The position numbers were made by a program, and so were the translations under genes. Positions 17,501 to 27,061 of a stretch of DNA of 64,000 nucleotides are shown one piece after another. Position 1 is the stretch's first letter, and every line of letters starts with the position of its first letter. Location: contig NZ_CAMTIA010000008.1 in the NCBI RefSeq assembly GCF_947072475.1, forward strand, positions 1-64,000. The letters run 5' to 3'. Origin of the DNA: an uncultured Deefgea sp. (lineage in GTDB: Bacteria > Pseudomonadota > Gammaproteobacteria > Burkholderiales > Chitinibacteraceae). Under the pieces are notes generated by a model. The model saw only the letters and a list, made by a program, of their open reading frames with translations. It was not told where the DNA came from and did not search any database.

Positions 17501-19099
17501 ATGGTTAATTTGTTGACCGTGTCGAATTTATCGCTGCGATTTTCCGGTGCCAATGAGCCGGTGGTGCGTGATGTAAGTCTGCATTTGCATGTGGGTGAAA
17601 AATTAGCCTTGGTGGGTGAGTCAGGCTCGGGTAAAAGCGTTTTGGCGCGCAGTCTGTTGCGACTCGATCGCGAGGTGATTGCCAGTGGCGAGATTAAATT
17701 TGCCGGTCAGTCTTTGTTGCCCTTGCCAGAATCAGCGCTGCGTTTAATCCGTGGTCGACGCATTGCGATGATTTTTCAGGAGCCAATGACGGCGCTCAAC
17801 CCTTTGCAAACCGTCTACACGCAGATTGCCGAAGTCTTGGTGGGGTATAGCGCTGCAGCGGCTAGAGATAAGGCGTGTAAGCTATTACTGCGTATGGGTA
17901 TTGCGGATGCCGCTGATAAGCTCGATGTATTCCCTTATCAATTGTCAGGTGGGCAGCGGCAGCGGGTGATGATTGCCATGGCGATTGCTACTGAACCCGA
18001 GATTTTGATCGCTGACGAGCCAACCACCGCGCTTGATGTGACGGTGCAGGCGCAAATCATGGCCTTGCTGAGTCAATTGCAGGCCGAGCAAGGGATGGCG
18101 GTGTTGTTTATCTCGCATGATTTAAATCTGGTACGCCGTTTTGCTGATCGAGTGGCGGTGATGCAGGCAGGGCAAATTGTCGAGACGGCGCCAACGCAGC
18201 AATTGTTTGCGAGTCCCGCTCATCCCTATACCCAGTCTTTATTGGCGGCGCGCCCGACTCGCGTTGCTGCGCCTTTGCCATCGCATTCACCTTGCGTATT
18301 ACAAGTACGGCAATTAACGCATGCTTATCCGGTATCTCGTTCGTGGTTTCGCACGCAACTCAAAACTGTTTTAACTAAGCTCGATTTTGATTTGCACCGC
18401 GGACAAACTTTGGCGGTGGTGGGTGAATCCGGTAGCGGTAAAACAACCTTGGCTTTGGCTTTGCTGCGTTTATTGCGTGTGGGTCAGGGCGGCGGTAGCG
18501 TGCAATTAACGCTAAATGGATCGCCCGCACTGCAATTGAGCGCATTGCAGGGCAAGGCGTTGCGACAGGCGCGCCAGCATATACAAATTGTTTTTCAAGA
18601 TCCGTTTGCCGCTTTGTCGCCACGGCTGACGATTTTTGATCTGGTGGGCGAGGGTTTGTTGGTGCATCGCCCAGAATGTAGTACGGCTGAGCGCCGTGAG
18701 CAGGTGATTGCGGTATTGCAAGAAGTGGGCTTGGGGGATCATGCCGACATGGACAATATTTTGTCGCGCTACCCGCATGAGTTTTCTGGTGGGCAAAGGC
18801 AAAGAATCGCCATTGCGCGGGTGTTGATTATGCAGCCGAAAATTATTGTGCTCGATGAGCCGACGTCGGCGCTCGACGCGACGGTGCAGCAGCAGATTTT
18901 GCAGTTATTAGTCGCTTTGCAGCTTAAATTTGGTTTGAGTTTTTTGTTGATTAGCCATGATTTGGCGGTGGTGCGTGCTTTAGCGCATCGCGTGTTGGTG
19001 CTTAAAAACGGTGAAGTGCTCGAAACGGGCGATGTTGAGCTGGTGCTGTCTGAGCCGCAGCATCCTTATACTCAGCAATTATTAGCGGCGAGTCTTTGA
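17501..19099 (+). CDS. Tandem ATPase of a dipeptide/oligopeptide ABC transporter (YejF-type)
   Basis: A soluble subunit carrying two ABC ATPase cassettes in one chain, powering peptide or related solute uptake. It has 532 residues from [10 protein letters not shown]; a start seven codons earlier (17480) is possible. The first cassette has Walker A GESGSGKS at 39-46, signature LSGGQRQR and Walker B LIADEPTT. The second has Walker A GESGSGKT near 310, signature FSGGQRQR and IVLDEPTS. Both carry the OppD/F-type C-terminal HPYTQ motif. E. coli YejF has 529 residues. No permease or binding protein is adjacent, so the partner membrane subunits must be encoded elsewhere. Confidence 0.94.
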   Translation: MVNLLTVSNLSLRFSGANEPVVRDVSLHLHVGEKLALVGESGSGKSVLARSLLRLDREVIASGEIKFAGQSLLPLPESALRLIRGRRIAMIFQEPMTALNPLQTVYTQIAEVLVGYSAAAARDKACKLLLRMGIADAADKLDVFPYQLSGGQRQRVMIAMAIATEPEILIADEPTTALDVTVQAQIMALLSQLQAEQGMAVLFISHDLNLVRRFADRVAVMQAGQIVETAPTQQLFASPAHPYTQSLLAARPTRVAAPLPSHSPCVLQVRQLTHAYPVSRSWFRTQLKTVLTKLDFDLHRGQTLAVVGESGSGKTTLALALLRLLRVGQGGGSVQLTLNGSPALQLSALQGKALRQARQHIQIVFQDPFAALSPRLTIFDLVGEGLLVHRPECSTAERREQVIAVLQEVGLGDHADMDNILSRYPHEFSGGQRQRIAIARVLIMQPKIIVLDEPTSALDATVQQQILQLLVALQLKFGLSFLLISHDLAVVRALAHRVLVLKNGEVLETGDVELVLSEPQHPYTQQLLAASL

Positions 19100-19149
19100 T
19101 GGGTTGTGGAGAGGTAGGGGGGGTGAAGCGGTACGAGGCGGTACGCAGC

Positions 19150-19181
19150 GGTGGAATGCGCTGCGCTTATTCGCACCCTAC
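19150..19181. repeat. Half-copy of a GTAGGGTG-type extragenic repeat
   Basis: GGTGGAATGCGCTGCGCTTATTCGCACCCTAC (given here in parts: GGTGGAATGCGCTGCG and CTTATTCGCACCCTAC) resembles one arm of the palindromic element at 41.45 kb. It lies between the convergent ABC ATPase and SulP genes. Confidence 0.6.
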
Positions 19182-19188
19182 TTGCACC

Positions 19189-20910
19189 CTAAGGCTTGTT
19201 GGTGTTGGCCCAGTATTTAAGCGCTTCGTGCAAGGTGGTGAATATATGCTCTGCGCCAATTTTTTCGGTGATGTGATGGCGGTTTAAGTCGTCAATAAAG
19301 GCGGTATCGCAACGGGCAAACATCAGTGTGATGTTTTGTTGCTGCAATTGATCATCCAGTTGGCGTAGCGATTGGGCGGCCGAATAGTCGATGTGCGTCA
19401 TGGCTGAGGCATCAATCATTAAGCAGTGCACTGGCGTAGCGGCTTGGCTTATCAGTGAGTGAATGTCGGCGCTAAAGCGGTGCTCGTTGGCATAAAATAA
19501 GTCGGCGCCAAAATGATAAATAATCAAACCCGCTTGCGTTGTCGCGCCCGGCTCAATGGCTTGCGTTACCAAATTGCCCTCCAAGTTGGCTTGCAATATC
19601 GCGCAATGCGGATTGTAGCTGTGGCTAACGTGATGCAGTAAAGACAGTAGCGCGGCAAATAGCAGTCCTTGCTCAACGCCGACTAAGGCCACGGTCATTG
19701 CGGTAATGATCGCCAGCTTAAATTCCCCTGGGCTTTCTTGATAAATGGCTTTGAGTGCGGACACATCAATCATGCCGATGGCGATGCTAAACACAATCGC
19801 GGCAAGGACCGTGTGGGGTAAGTAGGCGAGCCAGGCGGTCAAAAAAACCAAAGCAATCGCAACAATCCCCGCAAACACCAGTTGCGCCACTTGGCTGCGT
19901 GCGCCAGCTTGTACCGCCATTGCCGTTTGCGTAGGGCTGCCGTTAACGACAAATGCCCCGCTAACCGCTGCTGCGGCATTGGCGGCGGCAAGACCTAATA
20001 TATTGGCGTTTTCATCTTCGTCTTCTTGAAATTGCAAGGCATAGATTCGTGCGGTGGCGGCACTTTGCGCAATGATGATGACGGCGCAAGATAGCGCTAA
20101 TGGAATCAGTGTGAGCGTGCCATGCCAAGTCATGTCGGGCCAAGATAGTTGCGGTAAGCCGCCAGGCACCGGACCGATTAAGGCAATGCCCCAGTTGGAA
20201 ATGGCGAGATATTTTCCGGCCAGAATGCTAGTGAATACGGCAATCATCGCCACGGGGAAGCGAGGATTGATGTGCTTGCCAATTAAGATGGAAAAAATCA
20301 CAAAGATGCCCAGATAGAGCGTGGGTAAGTTGATGTCGGGTAAATGAGTGACTGCGAAATGGAGTTGCGACCAAGTAGTGTGGGCTTGATGGGTTTGCTT
20401 ATGAATCCCCAAAAGCGGCGCGAGCATAGCGATGCTCACTTGCAAGCCAACGCCAGTTAAAAAGCCGGTTAAGATGGTTCTGGATAAAAAGTCAGCCACA
20501 AAGCCGAGTTTAAGCCAGCGCGCGATGAGCAAAATGCCCGCAGTGAGCAGGGCGACGATGGCGACTAAATTCATATATGCGGCGCTAGCTGGTGTGGCCA
20601 TGCCCGATAAGCCGTTGGCAAAGATGGCGGCAGTGGCAGAATCAGCCGCAACGACTAAATGTCGTGACGCGCCAAACAGAGCAAAGCCCAGTAGGGGGAG
20701 TAATACGGTGTAGAGCCCGGTCACAATGGGCGTACCGGCAATACTGGTGTAGCCTAAAACTTGCGGAATATTGACTGAGGCGAGGGCGATGCCGGCTTTG
20801 GCGTCATTGATGACCCCTTGGCGGGTATTGGGTATCACGCCGCGCGCTAGCGGAATGCTCGGGCAGCGATATTTGCGATAGAGCTTGACTGCAGTCTGAG
20901 TGATCGTCAT
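19189..20910 (-). CDS. SulP family anion permease with STAS domain
   Basis: An inner-membrane transporter of the SLC26/SulP family, 573 residues. The N-terminal core begins with the family segment AGIALASVNIPQVLGYTSIAG and the VVAADSATAAI stretch, and has roughly a dozen hydrophobic helices. The C-terminal STAS domain (about 455-565) includes CLMIDASAMTHIDYSAAQ. Substrates in the family include sulfate, bicarbonate, chloride and dicarboxylates such as succinate (DauA); sequence alone does not choose among them. It is a single gene and not next to sulfate or carbonic anhydrase genes. Confidence 0.93.
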   Translation of the reverse strand: MTITQTAVKLYRKYRCPSIPLARGVIPNTRQGVINDAKAGIALASVNIPQVLGYTSIAGTPIVTGLYTVLLPLLGFALFGASRHLVVAADSATAAIFANGLSGMATPASAAYMNLVAIVALLTAGILLIARWLKLGFVADFLSRTILTGFLTGVGLQVSIAMLAPLLGIHKQTHQAHTTWSQLHFAVTHLPDINLPTLYLGIFVIFSILIGKHINPRFPVAMIAVFTSILAGKYLAISNWGIALIGPVPGGLPQLSWPDMTWHGTLTLIPLALSCAVIIIAQSAATARIYALQFQEDEDENANILGLAAANAAAAVSGAFVVNGSPTQTAMAVQAGARSQVAQLVFAGIVAIALVFLTAWLAYLPHTVLAAIVFSIAIGMIDVSALKAIYQESPGEFKLAIITAMTVALVGVEQGLLFAALLSLLHHVSHSYNPHCAILQANLEGNLVTQAIEPGATTQAGLIIYHFGADLFYANEHRFSADIHSLISQAATPVHCLMIDASAMTHIDYSAAQSLRQLDDQLQQQNITLMFARCDTAFIDDLNRHHITEKIGAEHIFTTLHEALKYWANTNKP

Positions 20911-21091
20911 TCGGATTTGGATGGTTTTGAGTGGGTATTTGAATTCTACGCCGCAAATGAGCTTTCGCCTTGCTGTGTTGTGGATTTATTAAATTGAAAG
21001 TAAGCTGGTGCTGGTATTGGGGGGTGTGTTTGTTTTGCTATTAACTTAATTCGGTCGTGTCTTGCTGGGTTGCGGCTGTAGGAGCGTCATC

Positions 21092-21247
21092 ATGGGTTTG
21101 TCGATTTATCATTGGATTTTAATTATTGCCTTTGTGGCGATTGTGATTTGGGTGTTTGGAAAAAAGCAGAAAAAACGCTTTGAAGAAGACGCCAAATTGC
21201 CGTTTGATAGTGAAAAAATCGATAAAAAAGATAAAAACGCAGATTAA
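21092..21247 (+). CDS. 51-residue membrane protein, TatA-like N-terminus and CcoQ-like tail
   Basis: A single-helix small protein. The start at 21092 is fixed by TAGGAG seven bases upstream. Residues 1-22 (MGLSIYHWILIIAFVAIVIWVFG) look like the TatA/TatE helix plus FG hinge, where TatA has MG..S.WHW...FG.KK. The following KKQKKRFEEDAKLPFDSEK instead resembles the short tail of CcoQ, the cbb3 oxidase subunit, which typically ends in F-E/D-E-A-A-x-LPF. There is no amphipathic helix as in real TatA. No tat or cco genes are nearby. A CcoQ-like or orphan membrane peptide is more likely than a functional TatA. Confidence 0.72.
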   Translation: MGLSIYHWILIIAFVAIVIWVFGKKQKKRFEEDAKLPFDSEKIDKKDKNAD

Positions 21248-21430
21248 ATCAAGACGCCACGTCAATTGATTGCCGCATACGGCGCGAGGTTTTTTGCGTG
21301 GCAAGTGATTGGCTTGTTTTTAATTGCGTGTAAAAACAGGCTGTTATTGGTTTTCTCTGTTGTTTGTCGATATTTTTGTTCGATAGTGCTTGACCCTTTT
21401 TTAAATGATCTATAATATTCGGGTCCTGTT

Positions 21431-21507
21431 CGGGGCGTAGCGCAGCCCGGTAGCGCACCTGGTTTGGGACCAGGTGGTCGTGAGTTCGAATCCCACCGCC
21501 CCGACCA
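21431..21507 (+). tRNA. tRNA-Pro (anticodon TGG)
   Basis: A 77-nt cloverleaf with encoded CCA end. The acceptor stem CGGGGCG pairs with the 3' CGCCCCG. The anticodon stem CCTGG/CCAGG encloses the loop TTTGGGA, with anticodon TGG at 21465-21467. The T-arm contains GTTCGAATC. Confidence 0.97.
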
Positions 21508-21712
21508 GACTTCTTGCTTTGCCTCATCTCAGTTTCACCCCTGCATTACCAATCTAAATCTTAGTTCTCGTTGTAAATCCCTTAGAATGCTTGTAGTGCA
21601 ATGGATTGATTTAAGCCGCTTAGCTTAATCGATTTGCGATGCGATTTTTAAGTTTTCGCGCTGCAGATGCCACTGCCTTATTGGCTTGCTTTCTATACTT
21701 ATTGGATTTGCT

Positions 21713-23104
21713 ATGACTAAAACGCCGTTTTCCGCTCTAAATTTACCTGCTGAAATGCTCGACAATCTGGCTTCGCTGGGATTTGAGGCGATGACGCCAA
21801 TTCAAGCTGCCAGTTTGCCAATTGTGCTCGAAGGCGGCGATATTATTGCTAAAGCCAAAACTGGTAGTGGTAAAACGGCTGCGTTTGGTATTCCGCTACT
21901 GCAAAAACTCAATATTAATTTGCACCGCGTACAAGCTTTGGTGCTGTGCCCAACGCGAGAACTGGCCGATCAGGTGAGTAAAGATTTGCGCCGTTTGGGA
22001 CGCCATTTACCCAATTTAAAAATTCTGACTTTATGCGGCGGTACACCGTTAACACCACAAGCGGCCTCGCTTGCGCATGGTGCACACGTGGTGGTCGGCA
22101 CGCCAGGTCGTATTCAAGATCATTTGCATAAAAACACCCTGATCGTAAAACAAGTCAGTACGCTGGTGCTGGACGAAGCCGATCGTATGCTCGATATGGG
22201 TTTTGGCGGTGAAGTGCAAGATGTGATTGATTTTCTGCCGCGCTGGCGTCAAACCTTGCTGTTTTCAGCAACGTATCCTGAAGGGATTCGTAAACTCAGT
22301 GCGTCGATTCAACGCGCGCCGACTGAAGTCACGGTGGAGTCTTTGCACGATCAAGTGTTTATTGAACAGCAATTATATTTGGTCAAAGACAACGCAGAAA
22401 AAGCCGATTTGCTTAAACGCATTTTCGCGCATTACCAACCGGCGTCCAGCGTAGTGTTTTGTAATACCCGACAAGACTGTATGGATTTGGCGCGTAGTTT
22501 GCAAAAAGATGGTTTTGATGCCATTGAATTACACGGCGAGCTCGAGCAGCGTGATCGTGATTTAACCTTGGTGCAGTTTGCCAATGGTAGTTGCCCAATT
22601 TTGGTGGCCACCGATATGGCCGCCCGTGGTTTAGATATTAAAGATTTGGCCGCCGTGGTGAATTACGAATTGCCGTATGACCCTGAAATCTACGTGCATC
22701 GAATTGGCCGTACTGGCCGCGCAGGCAAAAAAGGCATGGCATTTAGTTTGGTGTCGCCATCGCAAGTGAAACGTCAGCGAGCGATTGAAGAATACCTTGA
22801 GTTGCCGATTCCAGAAGGGCAGGAAGCCGATCTCAAAATCAACGGTGATTACGCATTGCCAGCCAAAATGGCGACGATTTGCTTTGATGCCGGTCGCAAA
22901 CAAAAAGTGCGCCCCGGTGATGTGGTTGGCGCTTTAACCGGCGACGGCGCAATTCCGAATGATGCAATTGGCAAAATTGATTTGTTTGAATTCAGAACCT
23001 ATGTGGCGGTGCAATTGCAATACGCCAACCAAGTGATTGCTCGTTTGGGTAATGACAAAGGCAAACTTAAAGGTAAGCCGGTTAAAGTTCAAATTGTGAA
23101 ATAA
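21713..23104 (+). CDS. dbpA: ATP-dependent RNA helicase DbpA
   Basis: A DEAD-box helicase that acts in 50S subunit assembly; in E. coli it binds hairpin 92 of 23S rRNA. It has 463 residues from MTKTPFSALN (E. coli 457). Motifs in order: Q-motif GFEAMTPIQ (23-31), AKTGSGKT (48-55), PTRELA, DEAD (154-157), SAT, ATDMAARGLD and HRIGRTGRAG. The last 75 residues form the DbpA-type RNA-binding domain (RPGDVVGALTGDG, then FRTYVAV), which distinguishes it from RhlE and SrmB. A start nine codons earlier is not preceded by a ribosome site. It is monocistronic, ending at a terminator. Confidence 0.96.
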   Translation: MTKTPFSALNLPAEMLDNLASLGFEAMTPIQAASLPIVLEGGDIIAKAKTGSGKTAAFGIPLLQKLNINLHRVQALVLCPTRELADQVSKDLRRLGRHLPNLKILTLCGGTPLTPQAASLAHGAHVVVGTPGRIQDHLHKNTLIVKQVSTLVLDEADRMLDMGFGGEVQDVIDFLPRWRQTLLFSATYPEGIRKLSASIQRAPTEVTVESLHDQVFIEQQLYLVKDNAEKADLLKRIFAHYQPASSVVFCNTRQDCMDLARSLQKDGFDAIELHGELEQRDRDLTLVQFANGSCPILVATDMAARGLDIKDLAAVVNYELPYDPEIYVHRIGRTGRAGKKGMAFSLVSPSQVKRQRAIEEYLELPIPEGQEADLKINGDYALPAKMATICFDAGRKQKVRPGDVVGALTGDGAIPNDAIGKIDLFEFRTYVAVQLQYANQVIARLGNDKGKLKGKPVKVQIVK

Positions 23105-23121
23105 AACGATTTCAGTCTGCA

Positions 23122-23150
23122 TAATGCCCAGCCAATGCTGGGCATTATTG
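23122..23150 (+). terminator. Rho-independent terminator after dbpA
   Basis: AATGCCCAGC (23123-23132) pairs with GCTGGGCATT (23137-23146) and is followed by a T-rich stretch. Confidence 0.82.
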
Positions 23151-23338
23151 TTTGTGCGGCGACATGCAATGCGTTGTAAAGCACATGTTGCGCGACAAGT
23201 CACGCATATTGTCGCCAGACGATTTAACGTAGCTGCGGTAAAGTGAACGCACTGTAGCTGTTGTTTGGATGGTTTAAATCGGGGTGACTGGATCACGCCG
23301 CATGCCCTGTGACTGGGCTTGATGATTGGGAGTTGTTA

Positions 23339-24625
23339 ATGAGTCAGACCCCGCGCCAGCCGGCGGCACGTTCTTTTGATGTTAAAGCGCAGCGTTTGCG
23401 GCTGCTAAAGCGTAATGCGACGCTATTGCTGGTGCTGATGGCGTTGATTATGCTGCTGGCGACGTATTTTCGCGGCGCGCATCCCAGTTTGCCTTATATT
23501 GCCGCTTTTGCTGAGGCCGCTTTGGTTGGTGGTTTGGCCGATTGGTTTGCTGTGACCGCGCTGTTTCGACATCCACTGAATCTGCCGATTCCGCATACGG
23601 CGATTATTCCCAAAAACAAACACCGCATTGCCGATAGTTTGGGCGAATTTATTGAAACGCACTTTTTGTCCAGCGAACGGATAATGGCCAAGGTGAGCGA
23701 ATTTAATCCGGCGCGTCGATTGGCCGCGTGGCTGCAAGTCGACGCGAATGCCAAAGCGGGCGCAGATCAAGTTGCCAGGCTGATGGATTTTATATTGCAA
23801 AGCTTGACTGAACCGGCGATGGCGCTGCGTTTGCGCGGTTTATTGCTGCAGCAATTGGCGCAAATTGATTTGGCAAAACCGGCTGGCGAGATTTTGGCGG
23901 TGATTCGGCAAAGTGGTCAGCATCAGGTGATGCTCGATGCGGTGCTGGCGCATTTAGAGCAAGAATTGCAGCAGCCTGCGGTGCAGCAGAAGTTGGCGGC
24001 CATCATTGCCGCTGAATTTGATTATTTACGCTGGATTTCACTCGATGCAGCCGGTGGGCGCTATATGGCCAAAAAGCTGGTGCATGCGGCGGGGCGTGAA
24101 GTGCAAAACATGCGCGAATCGAGCGAACACCCGCTGCGCGCGCACTTTGATCAAGAGCTGGGAAAACTGCAGCAAAATCTAAAGCACGATGCCTCACTAC
24201 AAGCGGCGCTGCAGTTGAGTCAACAGCACTTACTCGCTCAACCGAGTTTACTCAATGCCATCGACAGTATGTGGCTTAGAATGGTGGCCTGGTTGGCCGA
24301 TGATTTGGCCGCGCAAGACTCAGTGCTACGCGCTAAATTGGCGCTCAGTTTGCAGCAATTGGGTGCGCGTTTGAGCGATGACGTGGTGCTGGCCGACTGG
24401 TTAAATCGCCACGCCCGCGTGGCCGCTGGAGTGCTAGTCAAAAAATATCGCCGCCAAATTGGCCAATTTATCGCCGAACAACTCAAAGCTTGGGATGATG
24501 GGGTGATGGTTGAGCGGCTGGAAGTCAGTGTTGGCGTTGATTTGCAGTTTGTACGCCTGAATGGCACGCTGGTGGGCGGGCTGATTGGCGTGGTTTTGTA
24601 TACTGGGCATCAATTATTGCGTTAA
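23339..24625 (+). CDS. DUF445 family membrane protein (YjiN-like)
   Basis: A 428-residue inner-membrane protein of unknown function. The start at 23339 follows GGGAG with good spacing; a frame from 23309 is longer but unsupported. A first helix at about 28-45 (LLLVLMALIMLLATYF) and the family's characteristic segment ALVGGLADWFAVTALFRHPL are followed by IPHTAIIPKNKHRIADSLG. A long helical region of coiled-coil character follows, and a final membrane helix near the C-terminus (LVGGLIGVVLYTGHQLL). It is monocistronic with a terminator. Confidence 0.92.
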   Translation: MSQTPRQPAARSFDVKAQRLRLLKRNATLLLVLMALIMLLATYFRGAHPSLPYIAAFAEAALVGGLADWFAVTALFRHPLNLPIPHTAIIPKNKHRIADSLGEFIETHFLSSERIMAKVSEFNPARRLAAWLQVDANAKAGADQVARLMDFILQSLTEPAMALRLRGLLLQQLAQIDLAKPAGEILAVIRQSGQHQVMLDAVLAHLEQELQQPAVQQKLAAIIAAEFDYLRWISLDAAGGRYMAKKLVHAAGREVQNMRESSEHPLRAHFDQELGKLQQNLKHDASLQAALQLSQQHLLAQPSLLNAIDSMWLRMVAWLADDLAAQDSVLRAKLALSLQQLGARLSDDVVLADWLNRHARVAAGVLVKKYRRQIGQFIAEQLKAWDDGVMVERLEVSVGVDLQFVRLNGTLVGGLIGVVLYTGHQLLR

Positions 24626-24809
24626 AAAGTGGGGTTTCTCGGTGTTGATGATGGTGTCGTATTGCATGATTCGTGCTGATGACCAATGTAATCAAACTCA
24701 AACTCAAACTCAAAGCGAAGCCAAATCACGCGGTACCCGCTTTGAGTCTTGCTGCTTAGCGTGTTACCGAGTGAATAGTGGCTTTGATTTGTAATCTTGA
24801 CCGCACACT

Positions 24810-24848
24810 AAAGCCAAGCGATATGTATTCGCTTGGCTTTTTGTTTTT
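24810..24848 (+). terminator. Rho-independent terminator after the DUF445 gene
   Basis: AAAGCCAAGCGA (24810-24821) pairs with TCGCTTGGCTTT (24829-24840), followed by TTGTTTTTT. Just upstream lies a short 6-nt repeat (AAACTC four times, about 24692-24714). This isolates the riboswitch-controlled gcv operon. Confidence 0.9.
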
Positions 24849-24923
24849 TGTGGCAAGGATTAGGGTAAAAATCCTGTTTTGTGGCTTGCCAATTGGCAAG
24901 CTTCCCGTGATAATCCGCCGGTA

Positions 24924-25197
24924 CAGCAGGAGAGTGTGATTTTTACCATTTGATTGATTTAAATCACCACCGAAGGCGCAAATGCACCCGCAAATCGCTC
25001 AGGTATCAGGGACTGCTGGCAAAAGTAAAACTCTGGAGAGCGGTGCTCGGTGTTTACACCCGCAGCATCCACCGAAGGGCTCAACGGCAATATCCTTTTA
25101 ATTGCGATGCCTCGTGCGATCACGGGGCGGCGTTAAATTGGATTTTTTCAGCAGATCTATGCTGCGGCCGGAAAATCTCAGGTGTCAGGACAGAGGG
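24924..25197 (+). promoter_or_regulatory. Tandem glycine riboswitch controlling gcvTHP
   Basis: Two glycine aptamers in series. The first (about 24924-25020) shows GGAGAG, CACCGAAGGCGCAAA, and TCGCTCAGGTATCAGGGACTG. The second (about 25031-25197) shows CTCTGGAGAG, CACCGAAGGG and AATCTCAGGTGTCAGGACAGAG. These blocks match the conserved glycine riboswitch core. The linker between aptamers is about ten bases, as required for tandem forms. The gcvT ribosome site (AAGGA at 25246-25250) lies about 50 bases beyond the second aptamer. A GGGGTG/ACCCC pairing across that gap could mask it. No T-run terminator is visible, so translational control is the better guess; glycine should switch expression on, as in known gcv examples. 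Confidence 0.95.
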
Positions 25198-25256
25198 GTG
25201 TTGCCCGCCGCGCTATAGGCCGTCGGACTTAGAGGGCTATACCCTAAGGAACCCCA

Positions 25257-26363
25257 ATGACAACCAAAACTACACCACTGTATGAATCTCACCTTGCTGC
25301 GAACGCCAAAATGGTTGATTTCGCCGGCTGGTTGATGCCGATTCATTACGGATCACAACTTAAAGAACACGAAATTGTACGCACTGACGCCGGCATGTTT
25401 GATGTGTCGCATATGTGCGTGCTCGATATCGTCGGTAGTGAAGCTAAAGCGTTTTTACGTTTTTTGCTTGCCAATGATGTCGAAAAACTCAGTACTGAAG
25501 GTAAAGCTTTGTATTCGGGGATGTTAACGCCTGAGGGCACGGTGATCGACGATTTGATCGTTTACCTAACGCATTACGGCTACCGCATGGTGGTCAATGC
25601 CGGCACCGCCGACAAAGACATCGCGTGGATGCTCAAGCAAGCCGCCAACTTTGACGTGCAACTGCATGTGCGCCGCGAATTGGCGATGATTGCGATTCAA
25701 GGCCCTAACGCCATCGCCAAAGTATGCAAAGTCATCCACGAAGACTGGGAAGACGCGGTGAATGCGCTGAATGTGTTTCAAGGCTTTCCTTTTGGTCCAG
25801 TTGAAGACGGCTGGTTTATTGCCCGCACCGGTTATACCGGCGAAGATGGTTTAGAGATCATGTTGCCAAGCGACGAAGCAGCCGCCTTTTGGCAAGCTTT
25901 GCTGAGCGTTGGCATTGCGCCAATCGGCTTGGGCGCGCGCGACACTTTGCGCCTTGAGGCCGGTATGAATTTGTACGGTCACGACATGGACGAAACCATT
26001 TCACCATTGGCGGCCGGCATGGGTTGGACCATTGCTTGGCAACCGGCTGAGCGTGATTTTATTGGCCGCGCAGCACTTGAGGCTGAACGCGCGGCAGGTG
26101 TGGCGTTGAAGCAAGTGGGTTTGGTGCTCGAAGGTCGTGGCGTTTTGCGCGAAGGTCAAATTGTTGCAGTGGCTGGCGTAGGCCAAGGCGTGATTACCAG
26201 CGGCACGTTTTCACCAACGCTCAAGCATTCCGTGGCCATCGCCCGCGTTCCTGCAGCAACTAAAGACACCGACACGGTGCAAGTGGACTTACGCGGCACG
26301 CTGACCGACGTTCGCGTGGTGAAAATGCCGTTTGTACGCAATGGTAAAAAAGTGTTTGCATAA
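25257..26363 (+). CDS. gcvT: Glycine cleavage system T protein (aminomethyltransferase)
   Basis: Takes the aminomethyl group from lipoyl-GcvH, releasing ammonia and giving 5,10-methylene-tetrahydrofolate. It has 368 residues (E. coli 364). The family start [25 protein letters not shown] is present, with the folate-site region around MFDVSHM, and [12 protein letters not shown] and [19 protein letters not shown] in the second half. The start has AAGGA six bases upstream. It is the first gene of gcvTHP under the glycine riboswitch. Confidence 0.98.
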   Translation: MTTKTTPLYESHLAANAKMVDFAGWLMPIHYGSQLKEHEIVRTDAGMFDVSHMCVLDIVGSEAKAFLRFLLANDVEKLSTEGKALYSGMLTPEGTVIDDLIVYLTHYGYRMVVNAGTADKDIAWMLKQAANFDVQLHVRRELAMIAIQGPNAIAKVCKVIHEDWEDAVNALNVFQGFPFGPVEDGWFIARTGYTGEDGLEIMLPSDEAAAFWQALLSVGIAPIGLGARDTLRLEAGMNLYGHDMDETISPLAAGMGWTIAWQPAERDFIGRAALEAERAAGVALKQVGLVLEGRGVLREGQIVAVAGVGQGVITSGTFSPTLKHSVAIARVPAATKDTDTVQVDLRGTLTDVRVVKMPFVRNGKKVFA

Positions 26364-26457
26364 ATAATTCGGGGAGTGGGGAGTAGAAAGTGGGGAGTCA
26401 ACCCTGTTTCTGCGCCCAGCTCCCAAATCTCAAATCTCAAATCCCTAAGGAAAAATC
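26364..26457 (+). repeat. gcvT-gcvH gap with short direct repeats
   Basis: The gap contains three copies of GGGGAGT-like heptamers (about 26371-26399) and a 7-nt repeat CAAATCT (about 26426-26443). The gcvH ribosome site AAGGA lies at its end (26448-26452). No gene or terminator is seen. Confidence 0.6.
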
Positions 26458-26844
26458 ATGAGCCATATTCCAGCCGAACTTAAATACGTTAACAGCCACG
26501 AATGGCTGCGTTTAGAAGCCGACGGCACGGTGACCATCGGCATTACCGATCACGCCCAAGAATTATTGGGCGATATCGTGTTTGTTGAATTGCCACAAGT
26601 GGGTGATGAATTAGCCGCCGACGCCACCGCCGGCGTGGTTGAATCAGTGAAAGCCGCATCCGATGTGTACGCACCGATTGCCGGTGAAGTGGTCGCGGTG
26701 AACGAGGCTTTGGTGGACGCGCCAGAATTGGCCAATACCGAGCCCTACGGCGCAGCTTGGTTTTTCCGCGTTAAACCGGCCGATGCATCGGTGCTCGATG
26801 GCTTGATGACGGCAGAACAATACGCCAAAGAAATCGGCGTTTAA
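26458..26844 (+). CDS. gcvH: Glycine cleavage system H protein (lipoyl carrier)
   Basis: A 128-residue swinging-arm carrier that shuttles the aminomethyl intermediate between GcvP, GcvT and dihydrolipoyl dehydrogenase. The lipoylated lysine is Lys65 in [14 protein letters not shown]. The motif [16 protein letters not shown] and the terminal [10 protein letters not shown] are typical. It is the second gene of the operon. Its separation from gcvP by an inverted repeat element could lower or decouple GcvP expression. Confidence 0.98.
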   Translation: MSHIPAELKYVNSHEWLRLEADGTVTIGITDHAQELLGDIVFVELPQVGDELAADATAGVVESVKAASDVYAPIAGEVVAVNEALVDAPELANTEPYGAAWFFRVKPADASVLDGLMTAEQYAKEIGV

Positions 26845-26855
26845 AAACAACACCT

Positions 26856-27024
26856 GACGCAGAGGCGCAGAGGCGCAGAGAAAGTCTAAAAGTCTTGATG
26901 ATGTTTTTTTGCAGAAACGTCGCTTAGGGTCGACAAGCTTGGTCGATTTAAGCGGCGGCTTGAAAGCGACCCTAAATTAAGACCTTAGTTTTAAGATTTT
27001 CTCTGCGTCTTTGCGCCTCTGCGT
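26856..27024. repeat. Inverted-repeat element between gcvH and gcvP
   Basis: The left arm (from 26856) GACGCAGAGGCGCAGAGG and onward through GAGAAAGTCT is matched in reverse by the right arm ending at 27024 (CTCTGCGTCTTTGCGCCTCT). The arms agree over roughly 33 bases with few differences. Inside is a second inverted pair, TTAGGGTCG / CGACCCTAA (about 26924-26975). The whole can fold into a nested hairpin within the gcv transcript. The arms belong to the same family as the repeats at 8.3 and 17.4 kb. Confidence 0.85.
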
Positions 27025-27061
27025 TGAAAGGTTTTAAATTTTCAACCATTCTAGGTGCTTC

